Assembly: GCA_021904315.1 (NCBI GenBank)
Contig: CM038911.1
Span: forward strand, 21,549,390 to 21,613,389
Reading direction: 5' to 3'
DNA from: Sphagnum magellanicum
Taxonomy: Eukaryota > Streptophyta > Sphagnopsida > Sphagnales > Sphagnaceae
DNA: 64,000 nucleotides
The position numbers and the translations under genes were made by a program. Under the pieces are notes generated by a model. That model did not search any database. It had not been told where the DNA came from and saw only the letters and a list, made by a program, of their open reading frames with translations. Shown piece after piece: positions 47,346 through 59,500 of the stretch. Position 1 is the stretch's first letter. Every line of letters begins with the position of its first letter.

Positions 47346-48211
47346 ATGAACCAATTTTAGTGTTTGGTTTTGATGGGCTTGGTTCAAAATGGAATTATCA
47401 ACCTACCATTTTGAAAAGTCAATGTAACCCCCTTTTAAACAAAAGTTGACTTTTTCTTTTGTTCTTCCACTTCACATATGAGTGAAAGCATGAAATAAAG
47501 AGCCATGAAATGTGTGGACAATCCTTAAAAATTCTTTTTTGAAAATTTGAAAAATCACCATGGGAACATTATATATATAAAAAAATTGTTTAATTTTTGA
47601 AATAAATTTTTATACTTTCAAAGTTGCAATTACAAAATTTTCATGAAAATTCACCATGTTTCAAGAATCTTTTTATATGTTTAAAGCCTTCAATAAAAAC
47701 ATGTGAACAAATGATTTTTTTGTTTCAAAAGTCAATTTTCCTTATCAAATGTTCACTAAATCATTTGAATTTTTTTTGAACTGTAATATATTCCACAAGA
47801 AAGGATCCATGTGTTCAAAACATTCAAAAAAATAAAAACACATATACCCTTTTAGATTTTGATACTCAAACATCCTTAAACATTATTATAGTTTTGAATT
47901 TGTAATCATAGTTCAAAGTAAAGCTACAGTGTGTAAGGCTTGATGTAAAAAAATTTGAGTTTTTATCATGTCATATTTGGCTTCAAATTTGATATTCAGT
48001 TTGAAAAATTGTGTGAAAAATGGAGTATAAACCAATAGAAAACTACCACATGGAAAATGTAATCATTGGAAAGGACTTTAACCTTGGGCATGATTGGCTC
48101 CTTTTTTCATGCTTCCACCCAAATGTAGGAAGCACTAACCCTATTGACTTGGCTTTGGGTTTGGCCTTTACCTCCAAGATTGCTTCTTTTGCACTTGCCA
48201 TCATAAATCTT

Positions 48212-48232
48212 CAAAGGCCTACTTTGATACCA
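48212..48232 (-). promoter_or_regulatory. Primer-binding site, initiator tRNA-Met type
   Basis: Reverse strand reads TGGTATCAAAGTAGGCC, two bases inside the 5' LTR. It matches the usual plant primer-binding site TGGTATCAGAGC, complementary to the 3' end of initiator tRNA-Met, except for one base within the first twelve. Confidence 0.8.
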
Positions 48233-48234
48233 CT

Positions 48235-48690
48235 TGTCTACTCGAACCCACTTCAATGTTTCTTCGCACCCACAACTCCAAATCACACTTTTAAATTACT
48301 TGAACATGGCCAAACCATGCCTAGGTTAGTCTTTTCGCCACAAGCAGATTCATGTATTAACTTTCACACTTAGATTAATTCTTACCCCATTGGGTGGGAC
48401 TTAGCTTGCCATGGACTTCTTTGTTAGTCCATGATTTTTTTGTTTGAGATTCCCAAATCTTATTAGCAAATCAATCGTGTTTTGACTTAGAGATTTAGTG
48501 GGGTGAATACCTTCACTTGCCTTATGACCTTCGAGCCTTATTTGTGCAACACACCTATGCGTCCCACATGGGCATGCCAAACTAGGAATTGAACCCAATC
48601 TAACACTTAATCACAAACCCATTTAGCCAATGGGGCCACCTTTTAGTGGTCTTGTCATGGGCCCCAACTAGACAATGTCACCTAAACTCA
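48235..48690 (-). repeat. 5' LTR of the gypsy element
   Basis: 456 bases matching 40452-40938 through a series of shared blocks, for example ACATGGCCAAACCATGCCTA, TAACACTTAATCACAAACCC and CATGGGCATGC. On the element's strand it starts TGAGTTTAGG and ends GTAGACA, immediately followed by AG and the primer-binding site. Confidence 0.85.
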
Positions 48691-50779
48691 GGTCTTCCCA
48701 TGGTCCAAATTTGCACTTCAATTTTACAAGACCAATACTTGCACCCAAGTTGCACCTTCAGCTCAAAAACATTTAATGTTCATGAAAATGGACCTTAATT
48801 GCACCTTCAACTTCAAAATTCCATGTTAATCATTTTTTTTTCCATGCAAACATAACCTTGTAAGTGTTCAACAATTGTTCCAAGGCATGCTTCTATGTTG
48901 AACTTAAATGGGCATTCACTTTCACATGTTGTTTTACTTTTATCCGAAATTGATTATTATCAATTATTGTTCTTCAATTCACAATACTACATGACTTGTT
49001 CTTATTCCACTTGACATTCCACCCACATGGATTCTCAGTGGAAATCTTGAATGATTTAGAATGTGTGGCAAGGTATCCATTTTGTTTCCACCATGCACCA
49101 TTCCCATCAATTGAAGACCACCAATTTCCACTAAAAATCCATTATGGATCCCCTAAAAATTTAATATGAAATCCCTCTAATAATCATTATGCACACATTC
49201 AAATGGAAATGGTTTAGTAAATAACCACATGTTGATGCATTACTACAATTCATGGTTTCTTTGATTAGGTTTTTTAGTAAAAAAATACTCAAAATTATAG
49301 GTGTAAAAAAAACCACCCTTTCAATTTAGACGAGTTGATTTGGACTTATTGGCATGACTAGGTAGTCAATTTGGACCCTATCATTTTGATTGGCAATCTA
49401 ATTGACAAATGACTATCCATTTTGTTGGTAAATAGTGGACCATTTAACTGGGTCAAATTTACACCTACATTAGGGTAAATGTAAACTACAGTGGTTCACT
49501 TTTGTGACGAAATGACGTTTTTTCCTCAGGTACCCTTTATTCAAATGCATGTGGTGATTAATATATCTTTAGATTTAGTAATTGGGATTTGGATTTAAAC
49601 CAACAACTTCACAATGAAGAGAATTGTGTGGTTATTTATTGATAAAAAAAAATCATTTTTTTAATGGTAATGGACTTTTGAAGTTGAAAAATATGTACTA
49701 GTCATCTGATTGGAACATCACAAAATGGAAAAAAAATATTGATTCACATTTCAAATTTGTTATTGGGATTCAATGTATAATGTAATACAAAATGATAAAC
49801 TCATATGATGAATCTTTTCTTTGAAAACCTTAACTGTTTAATAGTTAGGGACTTTTGAATGGTTACAATTTGACCATGTTTTCATAAGTTCATATGAGTT
49901 GCAAATTTTATTTTATTTTCAATTTTTTTGTCCCAAAAACATATTTTTTGAAAGTTTTAGATGGGGCATAATTTTGTTATACTTTGTGGGTTTTCCTTTT
50001 AGGATTTTCAAATTAAAAAATGACATTAGCTACATTAAATACAAGTTTTCACATAGATTTGGGAAGGGTTATAAGTGATTGAACGTGTATTATCCAAAGA
50101 TTAAAATAATAATATTTTAAAAAGTAACAACCATGTCCATTTGAATTAATTTAAAGAATCTTGTATGGACTTAAAAGGAGTGTAATTCTTGTTGTTATTG
50201 AACCATTATAATGTGCATTCACCCATTAAAATCATTTCTTGGATTAGTATTTAAAAAATAATAAGTAGGTAGGTAAATAAGTAGGTCGAAAAAAAACATT
50301 TAGGTATGTATGTGTCAGTTTAACCTATCGCACCTAATTTCACCAAATTACTTTAGTATAACCTACTTTCCCTAACCTTCAATGACGCACCTCCAAACTC
50401 TTCAAAGGACTTAAATGTGGGTCCTAGAGTGAAACAATGAAAAAATAAATAAAATTGGGGCACACTCCTTAATTCGTAGCACTTCGAGGGTAAGAAGGTG
50501 TGCTGGAGTTTTGGGATGGGACTAGGAGGAATTCATAAGCAAAAGTTTAAGATGAAATCAACCTACACAACCAAGAAAAGAGGGTAGTTAATGCAAGTTG
50601 AATGAAAGTGGTGCAATAGACAACTTTAAACACAAGCTTTACATGGCCCACAACCTTTGGGAAGATGCACCATTCCCCTCCCTATAATATACTTTGTGCC
50701 TTTCCATGGGGACTACATGCAAACTGTCACTTTTTTTCAAGACTCCTAAATGGGAGTCCCAGAAATGGGGCTTTTGTTG
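48691..50779. other. AT-rich sequence, no gene recognised
   Basis: No coding domain seen. The section 50.25-50.32 kb has short GTAGGTAG repeats like those at 52.5 kb. Confidence 0.4.
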
Positions 50780-51140
50780 TTCCAAAACTTTAAATGCTTA
50801 TATCTTTCTCAAATCAAGGTTTTTTTAAAATGCGAGGGCAATATTTTATAACCTTCGAAAGGATCTTTCCAACGGTGTATAACACACGCCAATTAGACCT
50901 CATTTGTCCCTACTTTCAAGGGGTTTGTAGTTAGGAGTCAAATTTTCAATTCGACTCCCACCCTTTTTAAAAATCATAACTCATGCAAATTTGGTCTAAA
51001 TGAACAATGCAAGGTCACTTTAAACATCTATGCTTCAAGAACTTTTTAATGGTGTCATGGGGGCCCAATTTGATGTTTTTTTTCCTTTTTAAACAAGGTT
51101 CTAAACATTCATAACTCTCGCATGAATGTAACTCCCAAAA
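50780..51140. repeat. Dispersed copies of the 230-bp unit of the foldback element
   Basis: Two adjacent copies show the landmarks seen at 36.5-37.1 kb: a TATAACT/CATAACT block, GCAAGGTCACTTTAAACATC, CTATGCTTCAAGAACTTTTT or ATCTTTCCAACGGTGTATAA, then TTAGACCTCATTTG or CAATTTGATG and CAAGGTTCTAAACATTCATA. Diverged from the foldback copies. Confidence 0.55.
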
Positions 51141-51429
51141 TGAGGGTGCATTTGGGATTCATTGAGTTTCATCCCTTGCACTCTCCCCCATTTGTGAGAA
51201 TGTGTTTCACATTTAAACACATTCTTTTGGCCTCGTAAGCCTTTGCATTTCACACTTAGTCGTGAACCCAATGTTCAGGTTGCAACATTTTAAGCATGCA
51301 CATAGGTTAAAAGTATAAAAAATTGAACTCCAAACTTTCACAATGATAAACCAAGTATTTTTCAATGGATTACACCATCAAAGGTGTTCACTTTTTGTTA
51401 ATTTTTTTATTTCACATCACTAAACATAG

Positions 51430-52480
51430 TGAATAAACCTAGGTGGCTAAATCAAGTGGTTAAACTTAACGGTTATATTTAATGCTAAATGTAATGGGTA
51501 AACATTGGTTAAATCTAGGTGAAAATTAATGGTTAAAATTAAGTTAAACATAATGGCTAAATCAATTGATTAAACCTAATGATTAAATTTAGTGCCTTAA
51601 TGTAATGGTTAAACATAATGACTAAATTTAATGGCTAAACATAGTGGTTAAACCTAATTGATAAACTTAATGGTTAAACTTGGTTAAACCTAGTGGTTAA
51701 ATTTAATAATTAAACATAATGACAAAACTTTGGCTAAATTTAGTGGTTAAACACAATGGTTAGATTTAATGGCTAAACATAGTGACTAAATCTAAATGAT
51801 AAACTTAATGGTTAAACTTTAGTTAAATATAATGGTTAAATTTAATAATTAAACATAATGATTAAATTTTGGTTAAACCTAATGGTGAAACATAATGGTT
51901 AAACCAAGTTGATAAATTTAATGATTAAACTTTATAGTTAAACTTTAGCTAAACCTGATGGCTAAACATAATGGTTAAATTTCATGGTTAAATTTTGGTT
52001 AAACTTAATGGGTAAATATAGTGGTTAAACATAGTGGCTAAATTTAATTGATAAATTGAATGTTTAAACTTAATGGTTAAACTTTGGCTAAACTTAATGG
52101 TTAAATCTAATAATTAAACATAATGATTAAACTTTGGTTAAATTTAATGGCTAAACACATTGGTTAAATCACTTGTTGATAGATGTAATGACTAAACTTT
52201 GGTTAAATCCAATCATTTAAAATAATGATTAAATCTTGGTTAAACATAATGGCTAAACATAGGTTAAACTTAATGACTAAACATAGGCTATACCTAGTAT
52301 TTAAATCTAATGATTGAATTTAAATTTAATTTAATACCAAATTTAATGGCTAAGTATAATGGTTAAACCTAATGATTAAATTTAAGTTAAACCTTATAGT
52401 TAAAATTTGCTTGAACTTAATGGTTAAACATAGTGGCTAAACCTAATGCTACATTTAATGGCTAAATTTAGGTAGGTAGG
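51430..52480. repeat. ~1-kb minisatellite of GGTTAAACCTAATG-like units
   Basis: Some 70 degenerate copies of a roughly 14-base unit approximating TAAACCTAATGGTT, with common variants TAAATTTAATGGCT and TAAACATAGTGGTT. Units are imperfect and phase drifts, as in an old slippage-grown array. It is not the plant telomere repeat TTTAGGG, though superficially similar. No spacers or coding potential. Confidence 0.85.
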
Positions 52481-52680
52481 TGGGTAATTAAATATGTAGG
52501 TTGTATGAAAATGAAAAAATATAGGTAGGTATGTAAGTTGATGAATGAGAAGGTATAGTTAGATAGGTGTGTAGGTAGGTAGGTAAGTAATAGATAGGTG
52601 GTTGGGTGGGTAATAAGTAGGTAAGTAATTAAGTAAATAGGTGGGTGAGTATGTAGGAGGTAAATACATAGGGTAGTAGA
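52481..52680. repeat. Degenerate GGTA/GTAG microsatellite
   Basis: About 200 bases dominated by GGTAGGTAGGTG-type tetranucleotides, directly adjoining the GGTTAAACC array. Confidence 0.85.
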
Positions 52681-52699
52681 TCATGTCACAATTTAATAA

Positions 52700-52950
52700 A
52701 AATCACTGGCCATCTTGATTAAATGTTCAATTTGATTAAAAATTATTGGTCATTTTGACTAAAGATCATTGGCACCTTGATTAAATGTTCAACTTGATTA
52801 AAAACCATTGGTCATTTTGACTAAAGATCATTAGCACCTTGATTAAATGTTAAACTTGATTAAAAACCATTAGTCATTTTGATTAAAGATCATTAACACC
52901 TTGAATAAATGTTCAATTTGATTAAAAACCATTGGTCATTTTGATAAAGG
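52700..52950. repeat. Four copies of a 62-bp tandem repeat
   Basis: A 62-base unit containing GATCATTGGCACCTTGATTA, then a TTCAACTTGATTAAAAACCA-like block and TTGGTCATTTTGACTAAA. Equivalent positions lie at 52764, 52826 and 52888, with a partial copy before. Regular period, modest divergence. Confidence 0.85.
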
Positions 52951-53082
52951 TTGTACAATTTGACTATATGTATTTAATAAAATAAACCATTATAGTCGAG
53001 TTGGTTAATCAAAAAATACATGTGTCATTCAAGCCCCAAGCCTTTAGTCAAAATGTACATATCCATAGTCAAAAATGGCAAA

Positions 53083-53763
53083 TTAATCAACTTGAAACTT
53101 TAAAAAAATCATGATTTGTAATAGTGATGGTTTGGATGAGTTCCTTTCCACTTGGCCAAATTTGGGTGGAAGTTCATAATGGTTTAAGGATAGGTTTTTT
53201 GGTAGTATAATGTCGATTCGGTAACATGTAATTCTTACATTTTTTTTTGGTGTTTCATCTATGCTCACATTACCAAGATTATGATGGTAATAGTAATCTA
53301 GATACATCTTGTTTTCTATTACAATTATAGGTTCATTGTTTTCAGATCAATGGATCCTAGCTGATCTACAACAAACTATTTATGCATATGGTAGTTTGTC
53401 AATTGGCTCTATAATTTTTGTATTAGATAGAAATGTATCCAAAGGTATTGAACTTTTAGGTAAGTTAATTGTGCCTATAGAGAAAAATTATGGTTTAGTT
53501 ACAAACATAACATTTTCTTCCTAATTCGTTATACCATTTTGAAAATCATAACACAATAATACATCATGTTGTTTTACATCACTACCCAAATGTTTATTGT
53601 TGCAATGGTTTTGACTCTTCCATTTCCTTGTGACCGTATTATTATTCGAGTCATGTGCTACATTTGCATCTTGTAACCATGGTCTACCTAACAACATGGA
53701 ATAGCTAAAATCAACTACATAATGTAATATAATGAAAGTTGCAAGTAAAGAATACATGAGCAA
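53083..53763 (-). pseudogene. Gypsy-type protease and linker fragment
   Basis: Reverse frame at 53763-53521 gives YSMLLGRPWLQDANVAHDS, the conserved end of a plant gypsy aspartic protease, followed by a linker (VLLCYDFQNG). A second frame at 53307-53083 gives DYYYHHNLGNVSIDETPKKN and HYELPPKFGQVE, typical of the spacer between protease and reverse transcriptase in some lineages. No reverse transcriptase follows, so only a fragment remains. Lineage differs from the 40-48-kb element. Confidence 0.65.
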
Positions 53764-56578
53764 ATATCTGCAAATCCCAGATCAACCTATTGGTTTTGTA
53801 GTGGTTTAGGTTTAGGGCACTTTTGCCACTTGGAGAAAAAGAAGAAGGGACTGCATCAGTCCAAAGGATTTTTTGGTAAAAAACAGCCCAAAGATGCCAT
53901 TTTCCCAGTTAAAAAAAAGTGGAACTTGCCATATTTAGAGCACAGGTAAAGAGCATGTCGCCAGTATATAGTGAACTTTGAAAAAAATTCTACTTTTATC
54001 TTTGACCTCTACCCAAATTTGGCTAAGTCCTCTTGTGAGGATCACCCATCCACCTACCCCACAAAATTTGGAAAAAAAAAAAACCTGCTTCCCTCACACT
54101 CTTCAGAGGTACGTGTAAGATCCCTTCTCGTTTCTAACAGGCATATTCATGGACATAAGGGGCCTCCAAATACATTAAGAAATTTCTCTGAGTGCTTTAT
54201 GACTAATAAACGTCATTTATTTAGTTTTCAAGTATTGTCATGCATGAACATGATGCCATGACGAGGTGGGATTAGGTACAGGAATGGATGAATCATCCAC
54301 TGATCATTCAATTCTCAATGGCATTCTTGATAGTAGTTTTAGGATGTGTCTGAGGTGCTTCTCTTTTCACTTGTATTGGGTGTATCAAGAGCTTAGCGTT
54401 TTGATCCATGTGGTGAATGTATAGTAGTCTGAGCAAGTCAGATACTTTGATTTTGTGAGCTGGTTACTGGTTTACAGGAATGAACATGAAAAGATGTTCA
54501 CATCATACACTATCGGAGTACAAACTTTCAGTTCCTTTGCTCAAACATTTTTGTATGACCTGTCTACTGGGAATTTGATGGGGATGTGCATGACCAACCA
54601 AGCCCCAAAACTGCATGACCTAATTTATGTGAATGATCTCATAACTTCTGATCTGAAAATATAACTGGGTGCAGGGGAACACAACACCTGGGACTCCAGT
54701 CAATGAAGCATTTGCTACAGATGCAACATGCATTTCCTGGATTCAATTCACTGCTCTGCTTAAACATCTCAAGGGTTTTCTGCCTAATAAATTTCATGCC
54801 ATCCATGTTGGTCAATTGTTCAACCTGTATTCAAGGGAGGTTGATATACAAAGACCATTTGATTTTCTTATGCCCAACTTGAAACATTAGCATGATTTCT
54901 CAAACTTCATAAAAAAGGCTCTTTAAATGTTATGACCTTTTATGTTGTTTCCATTTGACTATTCCTTTTTGTCTCAAATTTATATTGTTGATTCTTTGAT
55001 TTTGAAGTATCCAAGAAAACCATCAATAAGTAGTGCAAATGTAAGACAACAGGATACAACCTTCCTACCGAACCATATCTATGAGACTGCAGAGAGAACA
55101 CAAAATTAACACTTTGAAAGTAAATGTTGTATCAATTCCAGCCAAATGGAAACCAGTACAAGAAGAATGACTGCAGTCTCAAACCTTATGAGTGTCACAC
55201 CATCTCCTTCATCATGGATAGCAGTTACTAGCTGCTGCAACTCCTCACTGACTTCAACAGTTCCCAATGCTGGGTGCATTCCTATTATTACATCCATAAT
55301 GTGCCAATAAGAATGTAACAATCTGCCAAATCTTTTGGGAAACAACTATTCAAAAGTTCTGCATCATGAATTTCTACCCCTACCAGGATAAGTGAAGCCA
55401 CAAGAGATTGGATGCTGTTTCCTTCTGTGAGCAATGTTTCAGGGAACATCAGCTATAAAATATGACATTTGCAACTTCATCCATCTCAATTCTCATCTGC
55501 AAGCAATGCCTAACCAGGAGTGAACACATTTTTTAGAGCCTTTGAACCATCATGTGAACTATGGACTACATTATGAAGAAAAGAGCTCAGCAACCCGGGG
55601 CCTAAATGGTGTTCAGAACCTGGACTGCAGACCCAACAACATAAAACAACAAGCCATTAAGTGAAAAAAACGAGATGAATCAATTTGAACTGGAGTGGAA
55701 ACCCCCTTGATACTGATTTGCTCTCATTGAAGACAATAAGATTTATCAGCTATCCAAACTCTAAAAAGAAAAAAGGTCCTGGTACACAAATCTCTGATGC
55801 ACAACACCCTCATTCTGCTTCACATCTCAACATTTTGGCCATTTCACAACAACAAGAATCACCAGAACTCACAGGATATGGCAATGTGTTGAGAACAGAT
55901 ATGTTCCAAAAGAGAATTGCCATCAATGAATTACTCAAAAGAAGGACCATGTGCAATAAATCAAGCATCCAGTTTGCCACAGCATCCTCACCCATCCCAA
56001 CAGTTGTTGTAATCAAGACTTTCTTGCAACATCAAGCATGCAAATCTCAGCCTCTCTTCCCGTTATACACTATTAGCAGCAACATCTAAAACAGCAGCCC
56101 CACAAACAACTCCTCACAAGCTAACAACTTAACAAGACTATGGAGCTGGTTCACTGTGGTATGAACATTGGGACCTGATCCCCACACAAAAAGCCGAAAC
56201 AAGCTCTCAGTAGCGATTTTAATCTACCTGTACACACATCTATGACAACTCAGCTACCTGGCCTGCACCCGATCCCAATCTGTATATCTCTGTTTGAGCA
56301 CAGCAGCAGTGTTTTACAATCTTCATTCAGCACGTGCAACCCCCTGTTGTAATGTATGACAAGTACTTTAGATGCTGAAAACTATGCTGCCTCAGACTCT
56401 AATGAATCTAAGGAGGACATGGATGTTCTTTCAGAACTCTTTTGGAAGCAAGCATCACAGATATAACCTATAATATTGAATATTTTTCAGTGTGTAAGAA
56501 GTTTTGAGTGATTCCTCAGGACATTTTATCACATGGGTAGAAAGCCTTTTTGCAGGTGCAGATGGTCAAAACTTGCAG
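53764..56578. other. Unassigned sequence 3' of the receptor gene
   Basis: Moderate GC, with open frames but no domain I recognise. A reverse-strand segment near 55.32-55.17 kb reads GTVEVSEELQQLVTAIHDEG and ends at a possible splice donor (AAG then GTTTGA), so a stray exon is possible but unsupported. The section just below 56579 will contain the 3' untranslated region of the receptor. Confidence 0.35.
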
Positions 56579-59500
56579 TTAGGCATCCTCCTGCAAGTGG
56601 CTTTGAACCTCATTCTGGCTATCCAATGGCATATATTGTGCCATGATTGCTCTGATCTCAGAATCCATGTATGACTGCCATCACCCACAGAAGGAAAACA
56701 TCAGATCAGCTCAGAGAAATTTAAATATACTGAGACCTACAATTCATGGATAATGCATGAAATGGCAGCATTGATAAAATTGTACCCGGAGCCTGTATTT
56801 GTAGATGACATAGCCACCAACTAGAAGCACCACCATGCCCAGCAATACTATGAATGAAATAGCCCACCCAACTTTGGATGGTGAATCCTTCTTACCTGCA
56901 CACACCCAGATACAAAGTATTATGACTGCCCAAGACCAAAAGAATCTCATCTACAGATATACTTGTGTAAAATCCTCACACAACAATAGCACTCTGGAAG
57001 AATTAAAGGGAACATAAGACTCACTGATGCAAATGTCATGTTCGTGAATATAGAGAAGGCCACTGGAGCACTGGCAATCATAACTACCCCATGTGTTTTT
57101 GCACTGACATTCTGGACATTGACATCTTGTCTTTTCAGTGCACTCATTAATATCTGCACCAAAAAACACAAGACTACAGTCACCCACTTTGGCAGTGAAC
57201 CAAATTGAACAGAACTCGAGGAACCAAGCTAGCTGCATACCATGCCTTCAACCAAGAACAGAAGTCAATATTATGTGAACACTTCTGTAGCAATTGTAAA
57301 AGTGAACTTTGTTTGTGATGAATCTTTGATGCCATTTACCAAAGGAAAAAAAAGAGATTGAAGAAGCTTATCATTGCACCTGGAAACTTGGGACACTCAC
57401 GAGTCATTCCTCCTCAATAAGTCACAGTTAGGGTTTAGGGTATTCTAATCAAGTGATAAGCCTAAAGACATCAGTCTCAATGATCAAATGGCAAGAGAAA
57501 CAAATTGACATGTAGGTACATACCAGCACATCCAGAGCCATCATCCAACCCATCGCCTCTGAAGCCCTTGGGGCATGTGCATCCATTAGAGGAATCCTAA
57601 GTACAATAAGGACACCAAAACAACCCAGAAATTTAGTATGCCATGCACCTTGCATGACCATTATGCTCCAAATTCATGACACTAGCAGGGTAATGATTTT
57701 TAGAGCACAAACTGCTTACAGCCAGGTTGAAAAGGTGTAAAACCAAGACATCATGAATCTCCACACAACCCTCAACCACTGACTGGAATGTATGTGTGTT
57801 TAGCTAGAAGGTAGGATCATCCTTCTTCCGAAACTTAACTTTAAGTCCAACACCCTATCAAACATTGGATCCATAAAGAGAAATGGTGCTTGTATAACGC
57901 AACTAAGGTACCTGATTTGGATATATCCATCAGAATGCAGTACATGCAATTTTGAGCTCACAACATCACTTCACAATTTCCAGATGAAAACCTGGGAGGG
58001 GGAAGTGGGCGACTACCTCGCAAGCAGAAAATGTCTGACTTCCTTGAGTTTCTTTCCAGCATCCACCATTTTCAATTTTGCAATGTCCTGGTCCATTTGC
58101 TGTTCCCACATTTGTGTGTCAGAGGAATCAAACTTTTGTTGATCAGTTGAAAGCTATGCACTTGTGAAAGTTAACTAAAGGGAGGATCAATGGGATCAGG
58201 TAAAAGTTCAGCAGTACCTTGACATAGACTATATCCATCACCATGAAATTGCACACCTTCCACCAGTGGGCACTCACATACACGGCCACGGAATGTGTCC
58301 TGTTCAACAAAAGATAATCCACCATAAGAAACAAGTAATATTGCTGTAGGTGGATGTCATTGAATCACATTTCTTGGGAGTGACAGAAATGAGATGCACT
58401 AACTATTGAGCTTCACAAGTCAGAAAGATATTCAATAACAAGGGAAGTGTCAGACAATATGGGAAACAAACAATGACAAAACCTAGTGTCTTGTCCATGC
58501 CTTGTCATGTGACTTGCAGTGACTCTGTGGTAATTCAGAACCCCCCAGACTCAGGGACTTGTTGAGTTCAAGTCCTGCAACTGCTACTCTTAAAATGACT
58601 CCACATTTGTTGCATCTGACTGCAGCAACCATATGACCAAATTCTATCCTCCCTATTTTGTAGCAGCAACTGTTGTAACTTGTGCTGCAGAAAGTTGGGA
58701 CAGATGAGAGAAGATGTCACTGTACCTTGCATGCTGTAACATTACCCTTTGCCCAGCATCCACCATTGTTGGTCAGGCATTCATTTGTCTCAACGGCTGC
58801 AAAAATTCCAGTAAAAATTGTCTTATCAAAACACCCAACATTCCAACAGTTTGATTAATGGCAGACAACAAGTGGATATGTACAAAGGAAAGAAGAAAAC
58901 TCCCAAAATCAAAATGTGGAAAAAAAAAACTACTTTCATTTTGTTATACATAACAGTGTAAATCAAGTAGCAGCTGTGCACTTGACATCATGAGGTTCAT
59001 ATAGATGAGAGCTTTGCATGGAAGGCAAGATCTCAGAGAAAAGTTTGAATTACCTTCACTTAAACACACTGGTGGGTCTGTTGCTTCCTTGAAACCAGAA
59101 CAGATAGCCTTTGTAACTGCTGCCTTGTCCAGCTTGCCTACAATACCATAATACCATACCATACAGAACAAGATTGTTACAATATGCTTGTCTGGTGACA
59201 TCAGGATATGTGATGTTAGGTTTGGCTGCATCATTTCGAATAGGTTAAACTGTAAGAATGACAAACTTTCTTGGTTATCTATCATGCCAGATAAATGTGT
59301 TGCATTTGTCATCACAATGTCCATTATACAAGTTCTCAAATCACACCCACCTCGGTACTGCCCTTGGTTGATGACAAGTGTTGGCAAAATGGTGACATCA
59401 CCACGATCACCTTTCCCAACCTGGCACACAACCATGGACTTGTCAATGCCCTAACAATAATAAACATCAAACAAGGATTCTTCACCACTATAAACTGAAT

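Larger units (their letters stand above)
40452..48690 (-). mobile_element. Complete but ancient Ty3/gypsy LTR retrotransposon
   Basis: About 8.2-kb element in reverse orientation: 5' LTR, primer-binding site, gag, protease, reverse transcriptase, RNase H, integrase, polypurine tract, 3' LTR. Domain order (integrase last) places it in Ty3/gypsy. Every coding part is broken by stops and frameshifts, and the two LTRs are visibly diverged, so it is long dead. Two non-autonomous DNA elements are nested in it, in gag (46249-47070) and in reverse transcriptase (44241-44830). A target-site duplication could not be established. Confidence 0.9.

Noticed and set aside
48681..48685. CCTAA as a 5-bp target duplication of the gypsy element (also at 40447-40451)
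   Set aside because: LTR homology continues past 48680 to about 48690 and past the equivalent point of the 3' LTR, so the CCTAA at 48681 is inside the LTR and the match is chance.
51430..52480. CRISPR-like or telomeric array
   Set aside because: Units are contiguous and degenerate without spacers, and the unit is not TTTAGGG; the context is a plant nuclear genome.
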